64,000 bases of DNA, from positions 3,633,001 through 3,697,000 of the forward strand of contig NZ_CP069127.1 of NCBI RefSeq assembly GCF_016811915.1, given 5' to 3'. This document shows positions 1-9,026 of the stretch, in pieces. The stretch comes from Brevibacillus choshinensis. Lineage in GTDB: Bacteria > Bacillota > Bacilli > Brevibacillales > Brevibacillaceae. The notes below the pieces were generated by a model that worked only from the letters and a program-made list of their open reading frames with translations, was not told the origin of the DNA and ran no database searches. The translations under genes were made by a program, and so were the position numbers. Each line of letters starts with the position of its first letter. Positions within the stretch are counted from its first letter, which is position 1.

Positions 1-22
1 TTTGGTTTAAATGAGGTAGACA

Positions 23-1660
23 ATGATTAGATATACCAATAGTAGAGGAAGAACTGTAGAATTTCATGATAATAATACATGGGTCTCTTATTATGGTCCT
101 AATGGCAGTCGACCCAGAACATTTACATTTGTCTTTGATATAATTCCGGTTTCTTGGAGAGCCAAAGTTATGCAAATTCTACGTTCAACATTCGATAAAA
201 CTACTCCAAGTAATACTTATAACGTTTATAATTCGTTTCGACTCTTTTTCTCATGGTTGGATCAAATAGGTAACCCCTCTTTCGACTCTTTTGACCAGGT
301 TGATGACATTTTTTGGGGAGCGTTCGATGATTGGTTGGAAGTAACAAGGAAATGTATAATCTCAACTCGCAGGGCCATATTTTATTCTCTTAAAACAGGT
401 ATTAAGGAATCAATAGATTTGGAGTTGCAAATAGCTACTGGAGTAAGCATATACCATCTTGAAGACATAATGCTTACGCGTTTCAGGAAAGTAAAGCAAC
501 AGATGATGCTTCAATTGAACGAAAAAGTACTGACAACGAGTGAGTGTGAAATAATATACGCAGTTATCGCACAACAGTATCACGAGGCTCAAAAAGTCAT
601 CGTTGCACCAATTGGAGAATTACCTCCCGGATTTAAACGAAAAGAAAGAACTGGAAGATATGCTAAAGTACCAGGAAAACTGTTGGAAAGACAGGTGGAT
701 ATGCTTGCCGTTACAGCTATTTGGTTGGGTCTTACACATGGTATGCGTCCAGAGGAATTTGCAACATGTACATTGGATGATATTATTGTAGACCCTCTTG
801 GTGCGAACCACAAAATGTATTGCCATGCTGCAAATAAACCATCACGGTACATACCTATACCACAGTTAACATTAGATATCATAAATCTATTCATTCGATT
901 TACAGAACGCTGCCGAAGGCAGCTAGAAACAGATCTCCTATGTGTAGATTGGGATAATGCTGGACTGCCTAAAAAAGTATCCCTGGCTCACCATTTAAAG
1001 CGTTTTGTTCATAATTTTGATATAAAGGACGACAACGGAAAGCCATTACCTGTTAACATGAAAAATCTTCGGCGCACATTTGGTTCACAAATAGCTTCCT
1101 ATACGAACAATCCAGAATTAGCTAGAAGAATTATGGGGCACGCATATATAAGTACAACAAAAGAACACTATACGCTACAAAGGTTATCTGAGCTCAGTCA
1201 CAATGTATCGAAAGGGTTACGCCTCTTTGCATTACAAATTACAATGAGTTATAAAAGCCCAATTATTGATATAGATGCCGAACGACCAGATATAGCCGAA
1301 AGCTTAAAAAACTCGCCAGACCGTGATCATGAATTTGGAATATGCACGGTCCCCCAAACAACAGACGAATTAGCAAACTCTTGCGCTAGAGCAAGACATT
1401 GTTTTGAATGTGAGTTTCTCGTAGTAGAAACAAAGAAGAGAGAAAACTTCGTCCTCGAAAAGAAACTATACCTTCAGCTCGCAGAGAATGAAGCAGATGA
1501 ACGCATCAAACAACAAAAATTACGTAGAGCTCAACAAGCAGAAGCTTGGATTGTATTGATTGATCAGAAAATAGAAAAACATTTCGATTCTAAAGAGAAG
1601 ATTCAGATTATGGATAAAGAGAATCGTTCACGCCGTAAACGTACTTATTACCGAAAATAA
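23..1660 (+). CDS. Tyrosine recombinase of a Tn554-type transposition module (first of two)
   Basis: This 545-residue protein is a phage-integrase-fold tyrosine recombinase that would cut and rejoin DNA at the ends of its element. The catalytic pattern is visible in order: an Arg in GMRPEEF (about residue 245), an Arg in NLRRTFGS (about 350), His in IMGHAY (about 372) and the Tyr nucleophile in TKEHYT (about 384). The usual His two residues before the second Arg is replaced. The C-terminal 120 residues carry a Cys-containing segment and a basic, charged helical tail. It lies 22 bases before a second recombinase and in line with a TnpC-like gene, the arrangement of Tn554 tnpA-tnpB-tnpC. At 545 residues it is longer than Tn554 TnpA, so a shorter TnpA may lie just upstream of the window. 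AT-rich, unlike the right half. Family assignment is firm; the exact subunit name is inferred. Confidence 0.88.
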   Translation: MIRYTNSRGRTVEFHDNNTWVSYYGPNGSRPRTFTFVFDIIPVSWRAKVMQILRSTFDKTTPSNTYNVYNSFRLFFSWLDQIGNPSFDSFDQVDDIFWGAFDDWLEVTRKCIISTRRAIFYSLKTGIKESIDLELQIATGVSIYHLEDIMLTRFRKVKQQMMLQLNEKVLTTSECEIIYAVIAQQYHEAQKVIVAPIGELPPGFKRKERTGRYAKVPGKLLERQVDMLAVTAIWLGLTHGMRPEEFATCTLDDIIVDPLGANHKMYCHAANKPSRYIPIPQLTLDIINLFIRFTERCRRQLETDLLCVDWDNAGLPKKVSLAHHLKRFVHNFDIKDDNGKPLPVNMKNLRRTFGSQIASYTNNPELARRIMGHAYISTTKEHYTLQRLSELSHNVSKGLRLFALQITMSYKSPIIDIDAERPDIAESLKNSPDRDHEFGICTVPQTTDELANSCARARHCFECEFLVVETKKRENFVLEKKLYLQLAENEADERIKQQKLRRAQQAEAWIVLIDQKIEKHFDSKEKIQIMDKENRSRRKRTYYRK

Positions 1661-1682
1661 TATACTGAGAAGGACATAGAAA

Positions 1683-3395
1683 ATGCGAACGTACATGCTG
1701 CCAGAAGACGTCGGATACAAAGAAAAACAGCATTCATATCCGGAGCAAATGATTAATATCATTGACCTATTTCATTCACATGAAATTTCAAAAGAAGGAA
1801 CCAATTCATTTGAAGGGGACGCATGGGATTTAACTGTATTAGCCGGAACCTCAAAATCAAGAGTAAAAGGAGCCTTTACCGTTAAGTTTGACTCCTTTCA
1901 GGATTGGTCTAAGCCATTCTGTAAGGCATTTATTGCACACCTATTATTCAAGAAATACTCCCCCACTACCTTGGTACGAAATACACTCGAGTTAAAATCG
2001 TTTTATTGGTTTCTTAGAGATTACTATCCCGAAATGACGAGTATATACGAAATAAATGAGTCAGTCATTCAGGGCTATATACATTATTTGATTTCCATGG
2101 AGAAGGTAGATCATTATAAGCAGCGAAGGTATGCTGTTCTAGAATTCTTTTTTAGTTGGCTAAAAAAAGTATTCAAAGAGGATTTTGATTTTCCTGTTTT
2201 ACCAAAACAGCCGTTTAAAGATGATTCAATACGATCAAAGACTATGATGGATGAGGAAGAAAAGGCCGTCCCTTTTGAGGTTTGCCAACAGATCATGAAA
2301 GCGGTGGGAGTAGAGGAAGACCTCCTAAAGAAAAAAATAGAATGTAGTAACAAGAGATGGGAAAAAAACAAAAATTGGAGACCTAAGCCAACGCATAGCT
2401 TCAAAAAAAGACATCTTCTATATTGTCAGGTATTAAAACTTTTAATGGCCACTGGGAGAAGAATTTCACACATTCTAGATTTAAGCTCCACTCCTTTATT
2501 AGAAGGAAGGGACAATGATGCTGATGGTGTGTGGATGGTATGGGATGAAACAAAGACTGGACAAGGTCATCAAAAGGTTTTTATTCCCGAACCGTTAGCT
2601 ACTATTGTACGGGAATCGATTGGCATTTGCCTTGAGCTTTCAGAAGACTATCGAGAAAGAGCTGATGACAAATATAGAGATATGCTGTTCTTGAGTGATT
2701 TTGGGCCCACACGTATATCCCCTCTTACACAGACCGGTTTTAGAAACTTCTTGAATGGAGGATATACAAGTGGAGTTCCTTTCGTTGAAAGGTACTCTAT
2801 TCGCCATAATGGAGAACTATATCGTATTAAGTCGCATGGATTCCGTCATACACGAGCTACGCAACTAGCTTTAGGTGGAGCTGGTTTAGGTACCATACAG
2901 CATGATCTTGCTCATAATAGCGAAATCATGACGAATCGATATATTAATGGTACTGCTGTTGTCCAAAAAGAAGTGACAGAATTTCACAATAAGAAACTAC
3001 TATTTGGTAAAGCACTCCCCATCTTATTTAGTGGGAATGACGCACCTGTTCGGAATTGTGGAACGTATACAGACGAAGAGTTGGCACTGTGGGAAGAGCA
3101 AGGTGCTTTTTTTCATCCTAATAAGTACGGGTATTGCATCCTTCCAATTGAAAATGGACCTTGTCCTACTGGAAATCCCTGTTGGATAGGATGTGAAAAT
3201 GACAAAGACGTTGGATGTCGTTATCTTATGTACACCCCTTCAATATTAGCATCTATGGAAGCAGACATTACATTAGTTAAGATACGTTTGGAAAAGGCTC
3301 TAAATGAACGACCTAATTCTCCAATTGTGGGTCACTATCAATCTATTATTCGACGCTATGAATCAGTACAAGATCAGTTTAAGAAATACACATAA
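1683..3395 (+). CDS. TnpB-like tyrosine recombinase of a Tn554-type module
   Basis: A 570-residue tyrosine recombinase. An N-terminal SAM-like core-binding region (about residues 60-170) precedes the catalytic domain: Arg in TGRRISH (about 260), the HGFRHT box (about 395), His in DLAHNS (about 420) and the Tyr nucleophile in MTNRYI (about 430). The C-terminal 100 residues hold a Cys cluster (CGTYT, YCILP, GPCPTGNPCW, GCENDKDVGC) followed by a helical tail, as in TnpB proteins of Tn554 relatives, where it probably binds zinc. It starts 22 bases after the upstream recombinase and ends 14 bases before the TnpC-like gene, so the three are probably one transcript. No frameshift or stop is visible, so the module may still be active. 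Confidence 0.88.
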   Translation: MRTYMLPEDVGYKEKQHSYPEQMINIIDLFHSHEISKEGTNSFEGDAWDLTVLAGTSKSRVKGAFTVKFDSFQDWSKPFCKAFIAHLLFKKYSPTTLVRNTLELKSFYWFLRDYYPEMTSIYEINESVIQGYIHYLISMEKVDHYKQRRYAVLEFFFSWLKKVFKEDFDFPVLPKQPFKDDSIRSKTMMDEEEKAVPFEVCQQIMKAVGVEEDLLKKKIECSNKRWEKNKNWRPKPTHSFKKRHLLYCQVLKLLMATGRRISHILDLSSTPLLEGRDNDADGVWMVWDETKTGQGHQKVFIPEPLATIVRESIGICLELSEDYRERADDKYRDMLFLSDFGPTRISPLTQTGFRNFLNGGYTSGVPFVERYSIRHNGELYRIKSHGFRHTRATQLALGGAGLGTIQHDLAHNSEIMTNRYINGTAVVQKEVTEFHNKKLLFGKALPILFSGNDAPVRNCGTYTDEELALWEEQGAFFHPNKYGYCILPIENGPCPTGNPCWIGCENDKDVGCRYLMYTPSILASMEADITLVKIRLEKALNERPNSPIVGHYQSIIRRYESVQDQFKKYT

Positions 3396-3409
3396 GGAGA
3401 ATGTTAGTC

Positions 3410-3931
3410 ATGGCAAACAATCGAATTATTCATGGTAAGAATACCCAGGTCAGGATTCAGGAGGCGTGGGACCTAATTATTCTAAATGGTAAACACCCAA
3501 CGGTAACTGAATTCGCTAAGATGTCGAAGATCTCCTATAGTACATTTACTCATAAGTACAAAGATTGGGCAGATAAGGTTCGTGAAAGAAGAGACATGAA
3601 ACGTGGAACTCGAAAACTCTCACCGGTTACCTTGCCCAAAAATACGGTAACGATAGAAACCTGGAAGCAAGCCGAGGATCAAATTAATGACTTACAAAAA
3701 GATTTGACCAAGCTAAGGAGAGAGCTTGAAAGAGTAGTGAAGGAACTTAAAGAGGCGAAACCTTTAGCAGCAAAGTCAGTAAAATTGGAAAGCGATAATA
3801 GCCGATTACTAGGAGCTATAGACTACCTCTATTCACAGCTTAAGATGAGAGGCGCCACCACTGAACAGCTTCAGTTGATCGTGAAAACTGTTCAGAAACA
3901 TATTTTTCCTGTATCAATTTCTAATGAATAG
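3410..3931 (+). CDS. TnpC-like coiled-coil accessory protein (DUF6262-type)
   Basis: A 173-residue basic protein. The first 75 residues look like a helix-turn-helix region (ending in a KVRERRDMKRG-like basic stretch) and residues 85-140 form a heptad-rich coiled coil (LTKLRRELERVVKELKEA). Tn554 TnpC proteins have this layout and act as accessory factors that bias the orientation and efficiency of transposition. It directly follows the two tyrosine recombinases. I chose ATG 3410 because AAGGAG ends about 10 bases upstream; the in-frame ATG at 3401 is almost on top of that ribosome site. The assignment rests on position and architecture more than on sequence I can align, so the function is an inference. 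Confidence 0.7.
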   Translation: MANNRIIHGKNTQVRIQEAWDLIILNGKHPTVTEFAKMSKISYSTFTHKYKDWADKVRERRDMKRGTRKLSPVTLPKNTVTIETWKQAEDQINDLQKDLTKLRRELERVVKELKEAKPLAAKSVKLESDNSRLLGAIDYLYSQLKMRGATTEQLQLIVKTVQKHIFPVSISNE

Positions 3932-4023
3932 TGAATGACGAACATTAATTCACAATTAGTTGGAAAGATTGTCTCCTAAATTGGGAACAATATCAATAAA
4001 AGCTCTCGAATTTAGGAGGAAGT

Positions 4024-4971
4024 ATGGACTTTAAACCTATCATTCCATTTGAACCAATAAGTACTGATCGATTGCCTAGTGGCGAAAACTGGATCGCACA
4101 AATTAAGTGGGACGGCGTAAGAATGTTAACTTATTATGACGGCCGTAAGACAAGCCTAATCAACAGGAGATTAAATGATAGAACATTACAGTATCCCGAA
4201 TTATTAGATGTAAAATCTTATTGCTCAAGTTCTTCCTTTATCCTTGACGGGGAGTTTATAGCTTTTGACAATAAGAAGCCGTCCTTTCATGAAATCATGA
4301 AAAGAGACAGCTTACGAAATAAGCAAAGCATCGATCTTGCAATCAACCAAACACCTGTCACCTACATGATATTTGACATTTTGTATTATAACGGTGATTG
4401 GCTTAATGAACAGCCATTAACTCAAAGGTATCAAATACTTGAACAAATTATTAATCCTCAACCACATGTACAGGTTGTACAAAATTTTTATGATGCGAAC
4501 GCTCTATACGCGGTAATGATACAACACGAAATGGAAGGTGTTGTTTGCAAGGATCTTACTAGCACTTATGCAATTAAAGGTAAAGACAAGCGATGGCAGA
4601 AAAAGAAAATTTTTCGAGACCTCTTCGCTGTTATCGGAGGTGTAACACTTCGAAACGGAATTGTAAACGCGTTACTTCTTGGATTGTACAACGATGACGG
4701 AGAATTAATTTATATTGGGCATGCAGGTACTGGAAAATTTAGTAACAAGACTTGGCTTGACCTAACACAGATGATACGACCCATAATCATACAAAATAAT
4801 CCTTTCAGTAATCAACCTGAAAGAAATAAAGATGCTATATGGGTCAAGCCTGAGATCGTTGTCAAAGTGAAGTTTATGGAATGGACACTCGGCAAGATAA
4901 TGAGGCATCCTAGTGTTCAAGCTATTGTTAACACCCCTGTATCAGATTGTTCATTTCCCCAAAACCAATAA
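4024..4971 (+). CDS. ATP-dependent DNA ligase (LigD ligase-domain type), island copy
   Basis: A complete 315-residue ATP-dependent DNA ligase that seals nicks through a lysine-AMP intermediate. Motif I is KWDGVR (Lys about residue 29), motif III is ILDGEF (about 78-83), motif IV is EGVVCKD (about 178) and motif V is WQKKK (about 198); an OB-fold domain fills the last 110 residues. The size fits stand-alone ligases that partner Ku and a separate polymerase in bacterial end joining. A good ribosome site (TAGGAGGA) precedes ATG 4024. It follows the recombinase module by 92 bases and is AT-rich like it, so it looks like cargo. It is roughly 60 percent identical by eye to the truncated native copy at 25,496-25,738 over the shared N-terminus, so it is a diverged homologue and not a recent duplicate. 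Confidence 0.92.
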   Translation: MDFKPIIPFEPISTDRLPSGENWIAQIKWDGVRMLTYYDGRKTSLINRRLNDRTLQYPELLDVKSYCSSSSFILDGEFIAFDNKKPSFHEIMKRDSLRNKQSIDLAINQTPVTYMIFDILYYNGDWLNEQPLTQRYQILEQIINPQPHVQVVQNFYDANALYAVMIQHEMEGVVCKDLTSTYAIKGKDKRWQKKKIFRDLFAVIGGVTLRNGIVNALLLGLYNDDGELIYIGHAGTGKFSNKTWLDLTQMIRPIIIQNNPFSNQPERNKDAIWVKPEIVVKVKFMEWTLGKIMRHPSVQAIVNTPVSDCSFPQNQ

Positions 4972-5405
4972 GTTTTATTTATGACACCACAGCAACACGA
5001 GGGCTGCTAAGGCTCCCTAGTACAATTTCGGAAACGTTGTTGGATCGACTCGTTGTGTTCTATGAGAAAGTCACAGGTGTTTTGGCGAAGCGCCCCGCGC
5101 CTGTCTTCGCTGAGTTCGTTCTGCCATCGTGTACCCTGGCGATCGGCCACTCCCAAACGGTGCAACTGTTCGGCGCCGGTTCGCGCGCGGCTGACAACCA
5201 CACCGTCATCATCGAGTTTCGCGTCCACGACGTTGATGCCGAGTACACGCGCTTGATGCCGCTTGTCGACGAGTGGGTACAGGAACCGACAACGATGCCA
5301 TGGGGGAACCGCTCTGCACTGTTTCGCGCCCCCGACGGCAACCTCGTCAACCTCTTCGCTCCGGTTACCGAGGAAGCGCTCGAGCGGTTCAGCGGCAGGC
5401 CTTAA
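4947..5405 (+). pseudogene. VOC-family (glyoxalase/bleomycin-resistance fold) fragment, GC-rich
   Basis: From about 5037 the frame encodes a recognisable VOC domain: DRLVVFYEKVTG, then a beta-rich core (FAEFVLPS, VQLFGAGS, IIEFRVHDVDAEY) and the closing RSALFRAPDGNLVNLF. VOC proteins bind metals or small molecules; the substrate cannot be told. The first 30 residues do not look like the family, contain the junction with the ligase gene, and the open frame overlaps the ligase stop, so the natural start seems lost. GC content jumps to roughly 60 percent here, against about 40 percent on either side, which suggests a piece acquired from a high-GC donor. A short protein could still be made from an internal start, but a truncated relic is more likely. 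Confidence 0.6.
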
Positions 5406-5549
5406 CGGACAACGTTCCTACGCTAAGGGTAATGGATGGAGTTCTCGCCTGAAACTCTCCTGCCCGCCGCGTGGCGTGTCCATGTTGGAAGTATTCTCTG
5501 GTCGGCAGCTGGTGGTTGCAAAAGTTCTCGGGGACGTTAGTTGAATAAC

Positions 5550-5602
5550 AACAGCGGCAGGTCTAAGACTTATTTTCTAGTCTTGGTCCGCCGCTGTTTC
5601 TT
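5550..5602 (+). terminator. Rho-independent terminator
   Basis: A long hairpin: AACAGCGGC at 5550-5558 pairs with GCCGCTGTT at 5590-5598 and the stem continues inward through TCTAAGAC/GTCTTGG-A. It is followed by TTTCTTTT. It closes the GC-rich VOC segment. The 372 bases from 5406 to 5778 hold this hairpin and the repeat at 5663-5710; I see no gene there. Confidence 0.6.
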
Positions 5603-5662
5603 TTAACGGATAAATCTAAAACTTATCTTTCAAAAGGCGACGATTCTTCCATTCAAAAACCG

Positions 5663-5710
5663 TGTTAGATCAACGATTCCAGTCTAATATTTTATTTTCA
5701 CCGAACATAA
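5663..5710 (+). repeat. Diverged copy of a dispersed intergenic repeat
   Basis: The stretch AAACCGTGTTAGATCAA...CAGTCTAATATTTTATTTTCACCGAACA matches the segment at about 15,259-15,306 with roughly 80 percent identity by eye, and its second half matches 11,492-11,526. It lies between the VOC fragment terminator and the SRAP pseudogene. Function unknown; it may be a relic of a duplicated upstream region. Confidence 0.4.
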
Positions 5711-5778
5711 TTTACTCCATTGCAATCTGGTTTATCACGTTATCAATCTGCTAAGATGGTCATAAGACGTGAATGAAG

Positions 5779-6372
5779 ATGTGCGGACGATTTACCATTG
5801 TATTTGAACCAGAACTACTGATTCGACGTTTTGGTGTGAATGAGATTCCCTTCGAATGGAGGGCACTATACAATGCAGCTCCTGGGCAGAAAATCCCTGC
5901 TATTATTGAGGACAAAGGGGAACGACGTTTGGGATAACTAAAGTGGGGGCTGGTACCATTCTGGGCAAAAGACGAGAAAATCGGATATAAAATGATCAAT
6001 GCGAAATCGGAGACCATACAAGAGAATCCCGCCTTCAAAAATCTTTTCGCACGTAAACGCTGCATTATACCTGCGGATGGTTTTTACGAATGGAAAAAGG
6101 TCGGGAAAGCAAAGCAGCCCATGCGTATTATGATGAAGAGTGGGGAGTCGTTCGCGTTCGCAGGTCTATTTGATTCATGGACGAGTCCAGAAGGGGAAAA
6201 AGTGCACACCTGTACAATCATCACAACGCAGCCGAATGGAGTTGTATCTGATATTCATGATCGCATGCCTGTCATTTTACGAGAACAGGACGAGCATTTA
6301 TGGCTAGATCGTGAGCGATTCGATTCTAACATGCTGCAGTCGCTGCTCGTACCCCCAACTATTGTTCACTAA
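5779..6372 (+). pseudogene. SRAP (YedK/HMCES) family gene, nonsense-mutated and 3' truncated
   Basis: SRAP proteins form a covalent Cys2 crosslink with abasic sites in single-stranded DNA. The first codons read MCGRF, which supplies the catalytic Cys2, and ATG 5779 is the natural start. An in-frame TAA at 5935-5937 interrupts the frame between GERRLG and LKWGLVPFW, exactly where the family continues without a break. Downstream the frame is intact through INAKSET, ADGFYEWKK (catalytic Glu) and ISDIHDRMPV-type residues (catalytic His in HDRMP). The C-terminus ends early at LLVPPTIVH, where unrelated SDR DNA begins. Two lesions make loss of function likely. The conserved fragment downstream of the stop could only be made from a restart. 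Confidence 0.82.
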
Positions 6373-6649
6373 GATATCGATAGTACCAAACTGTTTGATC
6401 ACTTCCGCCACTGTCCTGTTGATGTCTTCCGGCCTTGCTCACATCACACTCCAGTGCCAAGTTTCTGACTCCCATTTCCTCTAGCTCCGTGGCGATCTGC
6501 TGGCAGTTATCCAGCTTGTGTGAACAGACTACGACCTCAGCACCGGCTTCGGCAAACGCTTTTGCGATATGCTCGCCTAGCCCTCTTCCTCCGCCAGTAA
6601 CCAACGCTACTTTTCCTTTCAGGCCAAAACTTTGATGGATATGCATCAT
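6359..6649 (-). pseudogene. Short-chain dehydrogenase/reductase, N-terminal fragment
   Basis: The 5' end of an SDR gene on the minus strand. It starts with a strong ribosome site (GAGGAGG) and the Rossmann nucleotide-binding motif TGGGRGLG. A second strand and the acidic ALECDVSKA region follow. After that the reading frame shifts: the following residues make sense as the usual helix (EDINRTV...) only in another frame. Homology stops near 6362, where the SRAP fragment abuts. The catalytic Ser-Tyr-Lys half is missing, so no enzyme can be made. Confidence 0.8.
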
Positions 6650-6791
6650 GAAACCTCCTCATAATCAATGATTTGGGTAAGGTTTGACATGCGATTCCAG
6701 ACTTGTTGTCCATTTTCCCTTTTATTTCATTATTATTATCAGAATTTTTGAACTATAATTCCGAGAGAATATACTCTAGAAGAGGCAAATT

Positions 6792-8177
6792 CTATGAATC
6801 TGATTGTTCATCATCCGTTATTTTCAACAAGACCTGGACACATAATCCTTGTTGCGAAGAAGGAATGACTGTGATGCTTCCATCATGGTCTTCAACTATC
6901 GCTTGAGCAATCGCTAATCCGATTCCATTCCCTCCCCTTTTTCGGGTACGTGATTTGTCTACTCGATAAAATCGTTTGAATAGATGGGGAATCTCCTTCT
7001 CTAAGATACCGATCCCTGTATCCTCTACATGAATGTGAACCCATCTGCCATCGCGGTAAGCACGGACCCTTACTTGCCCTTCATCTGTGTATTTACGAGC
7101 ATTGTCCAATAAAATGTCTAATAGCTGGCGAATGCGCTCACGATCCATGAGCAAGGATAGTGATTCTTCCCACTCAAAAGACAGCTTAATTTGATCAGGG
7201 AAGATCGGGAGCCAGGCTTGTTTTACTTCGAGAAGGAGTGGCGTTAATGGCTGCACTACTTTCGCTGAACCAAGATAAGATGCGTCCTGCAATTTTGCAA
7301 GAGACAACAGGTCATCAATGAGTTTAAAAAGTCGTTTACACTCCTGACTCAAAGCAGCAAGCGCTTCCTCTCTTACCTCAGGCTTGTTCTTCCCCCACCT
7401 CTGCAGAAGATGCACATATCCTTCGATGATAGCAAGCGGGGTACGCAACTCGTGGGAGGCATCTGTCACGAACTGCTGCTGGGATACCAAAGCTTCTTCC
7501 ATACGATCCAACAACAAGTTAAAAGCGTTGATTAATTCATTGATCTCACTCTCCACATGATGATGATGAATTCTCTGTGTTAATTGCTTCGGGAAAATGG
7601 AATGGATTTGTTGGATCAGTTGATCGAGAGGCTTCAATCCCCACTTGCTTAACAGATAACCACCAATCCCTGAGAGGAGCAGAGTAAAAAAGGATGAGAG
7701 AAGAATGATCGTAAGCAAAATAGAAAAATACCACTCTAACGCTTCAGTCGTTGTGGTAATTTGTACAAACAGAAGTTCCGAATCGAAAGGTAGCTGAACG
7801 GACTCTCTAGCTACCAGGGTTCTTTCATAAAAATCTTGGGGTTCTTTATTCCAATTGGCCCCTTGTATAGAAGCGAGCTGCTTGCCACTTTGATCAGTAA
7901 GGATAATAAATTGATTGACATCAGCGTAATTGGTCAATAACCGAGTCAAATAAGTAACCCTGAGTGATGCTTCCTCGTTAATTTCCGTTTCTAGATCGGA
8001 TGCGATTGCAGTGGCTTTTTGATTAAGCAACTTCTGCTCATGTTGGTAAACCAGATTGGAGGTACTAAAAAATATAAAAATGGACAAAAAGAGAACCAAA
8101 ACCAGCATACCGGAGCTAAATAACAGTGTGAGTCTCGACTTTAGCGAGTGTCTCCGATTTTTGCGCACTGTGATCAC
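6792..8177 (-). CDS. Sensor histidine kinase of an OmpR-type two-component system
   Basis: A 461-residue membrane histidine kinase. Two transmembrane helices (about 17-38 and 149-172) flank an extracellular sensor of about 110 residues; HAMP follows (about 175-230). The dimerisation box holds the phospho-acceptor His242 in DASHELRTPL. The ATPase domain shows the N box (LLDNARKYT), the G1 box (DTGIGI) and the G2 box (GGNGIGL), all intact. It is 17 bases downstream of its response regulator on the same strand. The pair is divergent from a secreted NlpC/P60 endopeptidase, so a role in sensing envelope stress or remodelling is a reasonable inference. Signal unknown. Confidence 0.93.
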   Translation of the reverse strand: MITVRKNRRHSLKSRLTLLFSSGMLVLVLFLSIFIFFSTSNLVYQHEQKLLNQKATAIASDLETEINEEASLRVTYLTRLLTNYADVNQFIILTDQSGKQLASIQGANWNKEPQDFYERTLVARESVQLPFDSELLFVQITTTTEALEWYFSILLTIILLSSFFTLLLSGIGGYLLSKWGLKPLDQLIQQIHSIFPKQLTQRIHHHHVESEINELINAFNLLLDRMEEALVSQQQFVTDASHELRTPLAIIEGYVHLLQRWGKNKPEVREEALAALSQECKRLFKLIDDLLSLAKLQDASYLGSAKVVQPLTPLLLEVKQAWLPIFPDQIKLSFEWEESLSLLMDRERIRQLLDILLDNARKYTDEGQVRVRAYRDGRWVHIHVEDTGIGILEKEIPHLFKRFYRVDKSRTRKRGGNGIGLAIAQAIVEDHDGSITVIPSSQQGLCVQVLLKITDDEQSDS

Positions 8178-8194
8178 CCTAATTATCAGATTTT

Positions 8195-8881
8195 TTATTC
8201 TCGTAGCGTATACCCAATGCCTCGAACGGTATGAATCAGTTTTATCGATGCATCGGTTTCAATTTTGTTACGCAAATACCGGATATACACGTCCACAATG
8301 TTTGTGTTTCCCATAAAGTCAAATCCCCAAACGGAGGTTAAGATTTGTTCCCGCGAAAGGGCCTGCTCCTTGTGCTGCACCAGGTAATCAAGCAAATCAA
8401 ATTCGCGTGGTGTTAACATGATTTCCTCTTCTGCAAGGTACACGCGCCGAGCTTTTGGCTGGATACGCAAATTGCCAACCAGAATCTCTTGGTTCGCTTT
8501 TGATTCCAAATGCCTCAATAATACCCTGATACGGGCAAACAGTTCTTCGATAGCAAAGGGCTTTGCGAGATAATCGTTAGCACCACTATCTAATCCCGTA
8601 ACAATGTCAGGAACTTCACCACGAGCGGTAATCATAATAACTGGCACATCCTTGACTTCCCGGAGCCGTCGGCATATCTCTATCCCTGATAACTCGGGCA
8701 GCATGACATCCAAGAGGATTAGGTTATAATCATTCGCTAGGGCTTTTTCTAATCCAGTCGGCCCATCATACTCCACATCCATAGAAAACCCTTCGTTCTC
8801 TAGCTCTAGCTGTAAGTATCTTGCCAAGTTCCTTTCATCTTCAACTAGTAACAAGTAGCCTTTGCTAGCTTGCAACGACAT
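8195..8881 (-). CDS. OmpR/PhoB-family response regulator
   Basis: A receiver domain (acidic pair VEDE near the start, phospho-acceptor Asp in LILLDVMLP at about residue 58, Lys in YLAKPF at about 108) is joined to a winged-helix DNA-binding domain (residues 130-228, with LTPREFDLLDYLV and RYLRNKIE). I place the start at ATG 8881 because GGAG sits 9 bases upstream; the in-frame ATG at 8890 touches that site. It is co-transcribed with the histidine kinase. A direct repeat with 11-base period in the divergent intergenic region (8919-8937) is a likely binding site for this regulator, implying control of the NlpC gene and of its own operon. Confidence 0.94.
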   Translation of the reverse strand: MSLQASKGYLLLVEDERNLARYLQLELENEGFSMDVEYDGPTGLEKALANDYNLILLDVMLPELSGIEICRRLREVKDVPVIMITARGEVPDIVTGLDSGANDYLAKPFAIEELFARIRVLLRHLESKANQEILVGNLRIQPKARRVYLAEEEIMLTPREFDLLDYLVQHKEQALSREQILTSVWGFDFMGNTNIVDVYIRYLRNKIETDASIKLIHTVRGIGYTLRE

Positions 8882-8918
8882 GTGAATCATCTCCGTCAGA
8901 ATATCTTACCAACAGTCT

Positions 8919-8937
8919 TCTCATGAAACTCTCATGA
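8919..8937. promoter_or_regulatory. Direct repeat, candidate OmpR-type operator
   Basis: TCTCATGA occurs at 8919-8926 and again at 8930-8937, an exact 11-base period that places both half sites on the same face of the helix. OmpR/PhoB-type regulators bind such tandem repeats. It lies between the response regulator gene and the divergent NlpC/P60 gene. Function is inferred from position and spacing. Confidence 0.5.
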
Positions 8938-9026
8938 TATTCTACTGGGACTCTTAGTTTTCTTCTATACGATAAAAATCGTGGATGAGAAACACACAAC
9001 TAGACCACACATTCAGAAGGAGGAAC

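Noticed and set aside
5007..5350. Minus-strand frames opposite the VOC segment
   Set aside because: High GC makes all frames open; only the plus-strand frame shows a family.
8985..9026. Longer N-terminus of the NlpC/P60 gene from ATG 8985
   Set aside because: The residues before MMTKRN are not signal-like and the strong ribosome site belongs to ATG 9027.
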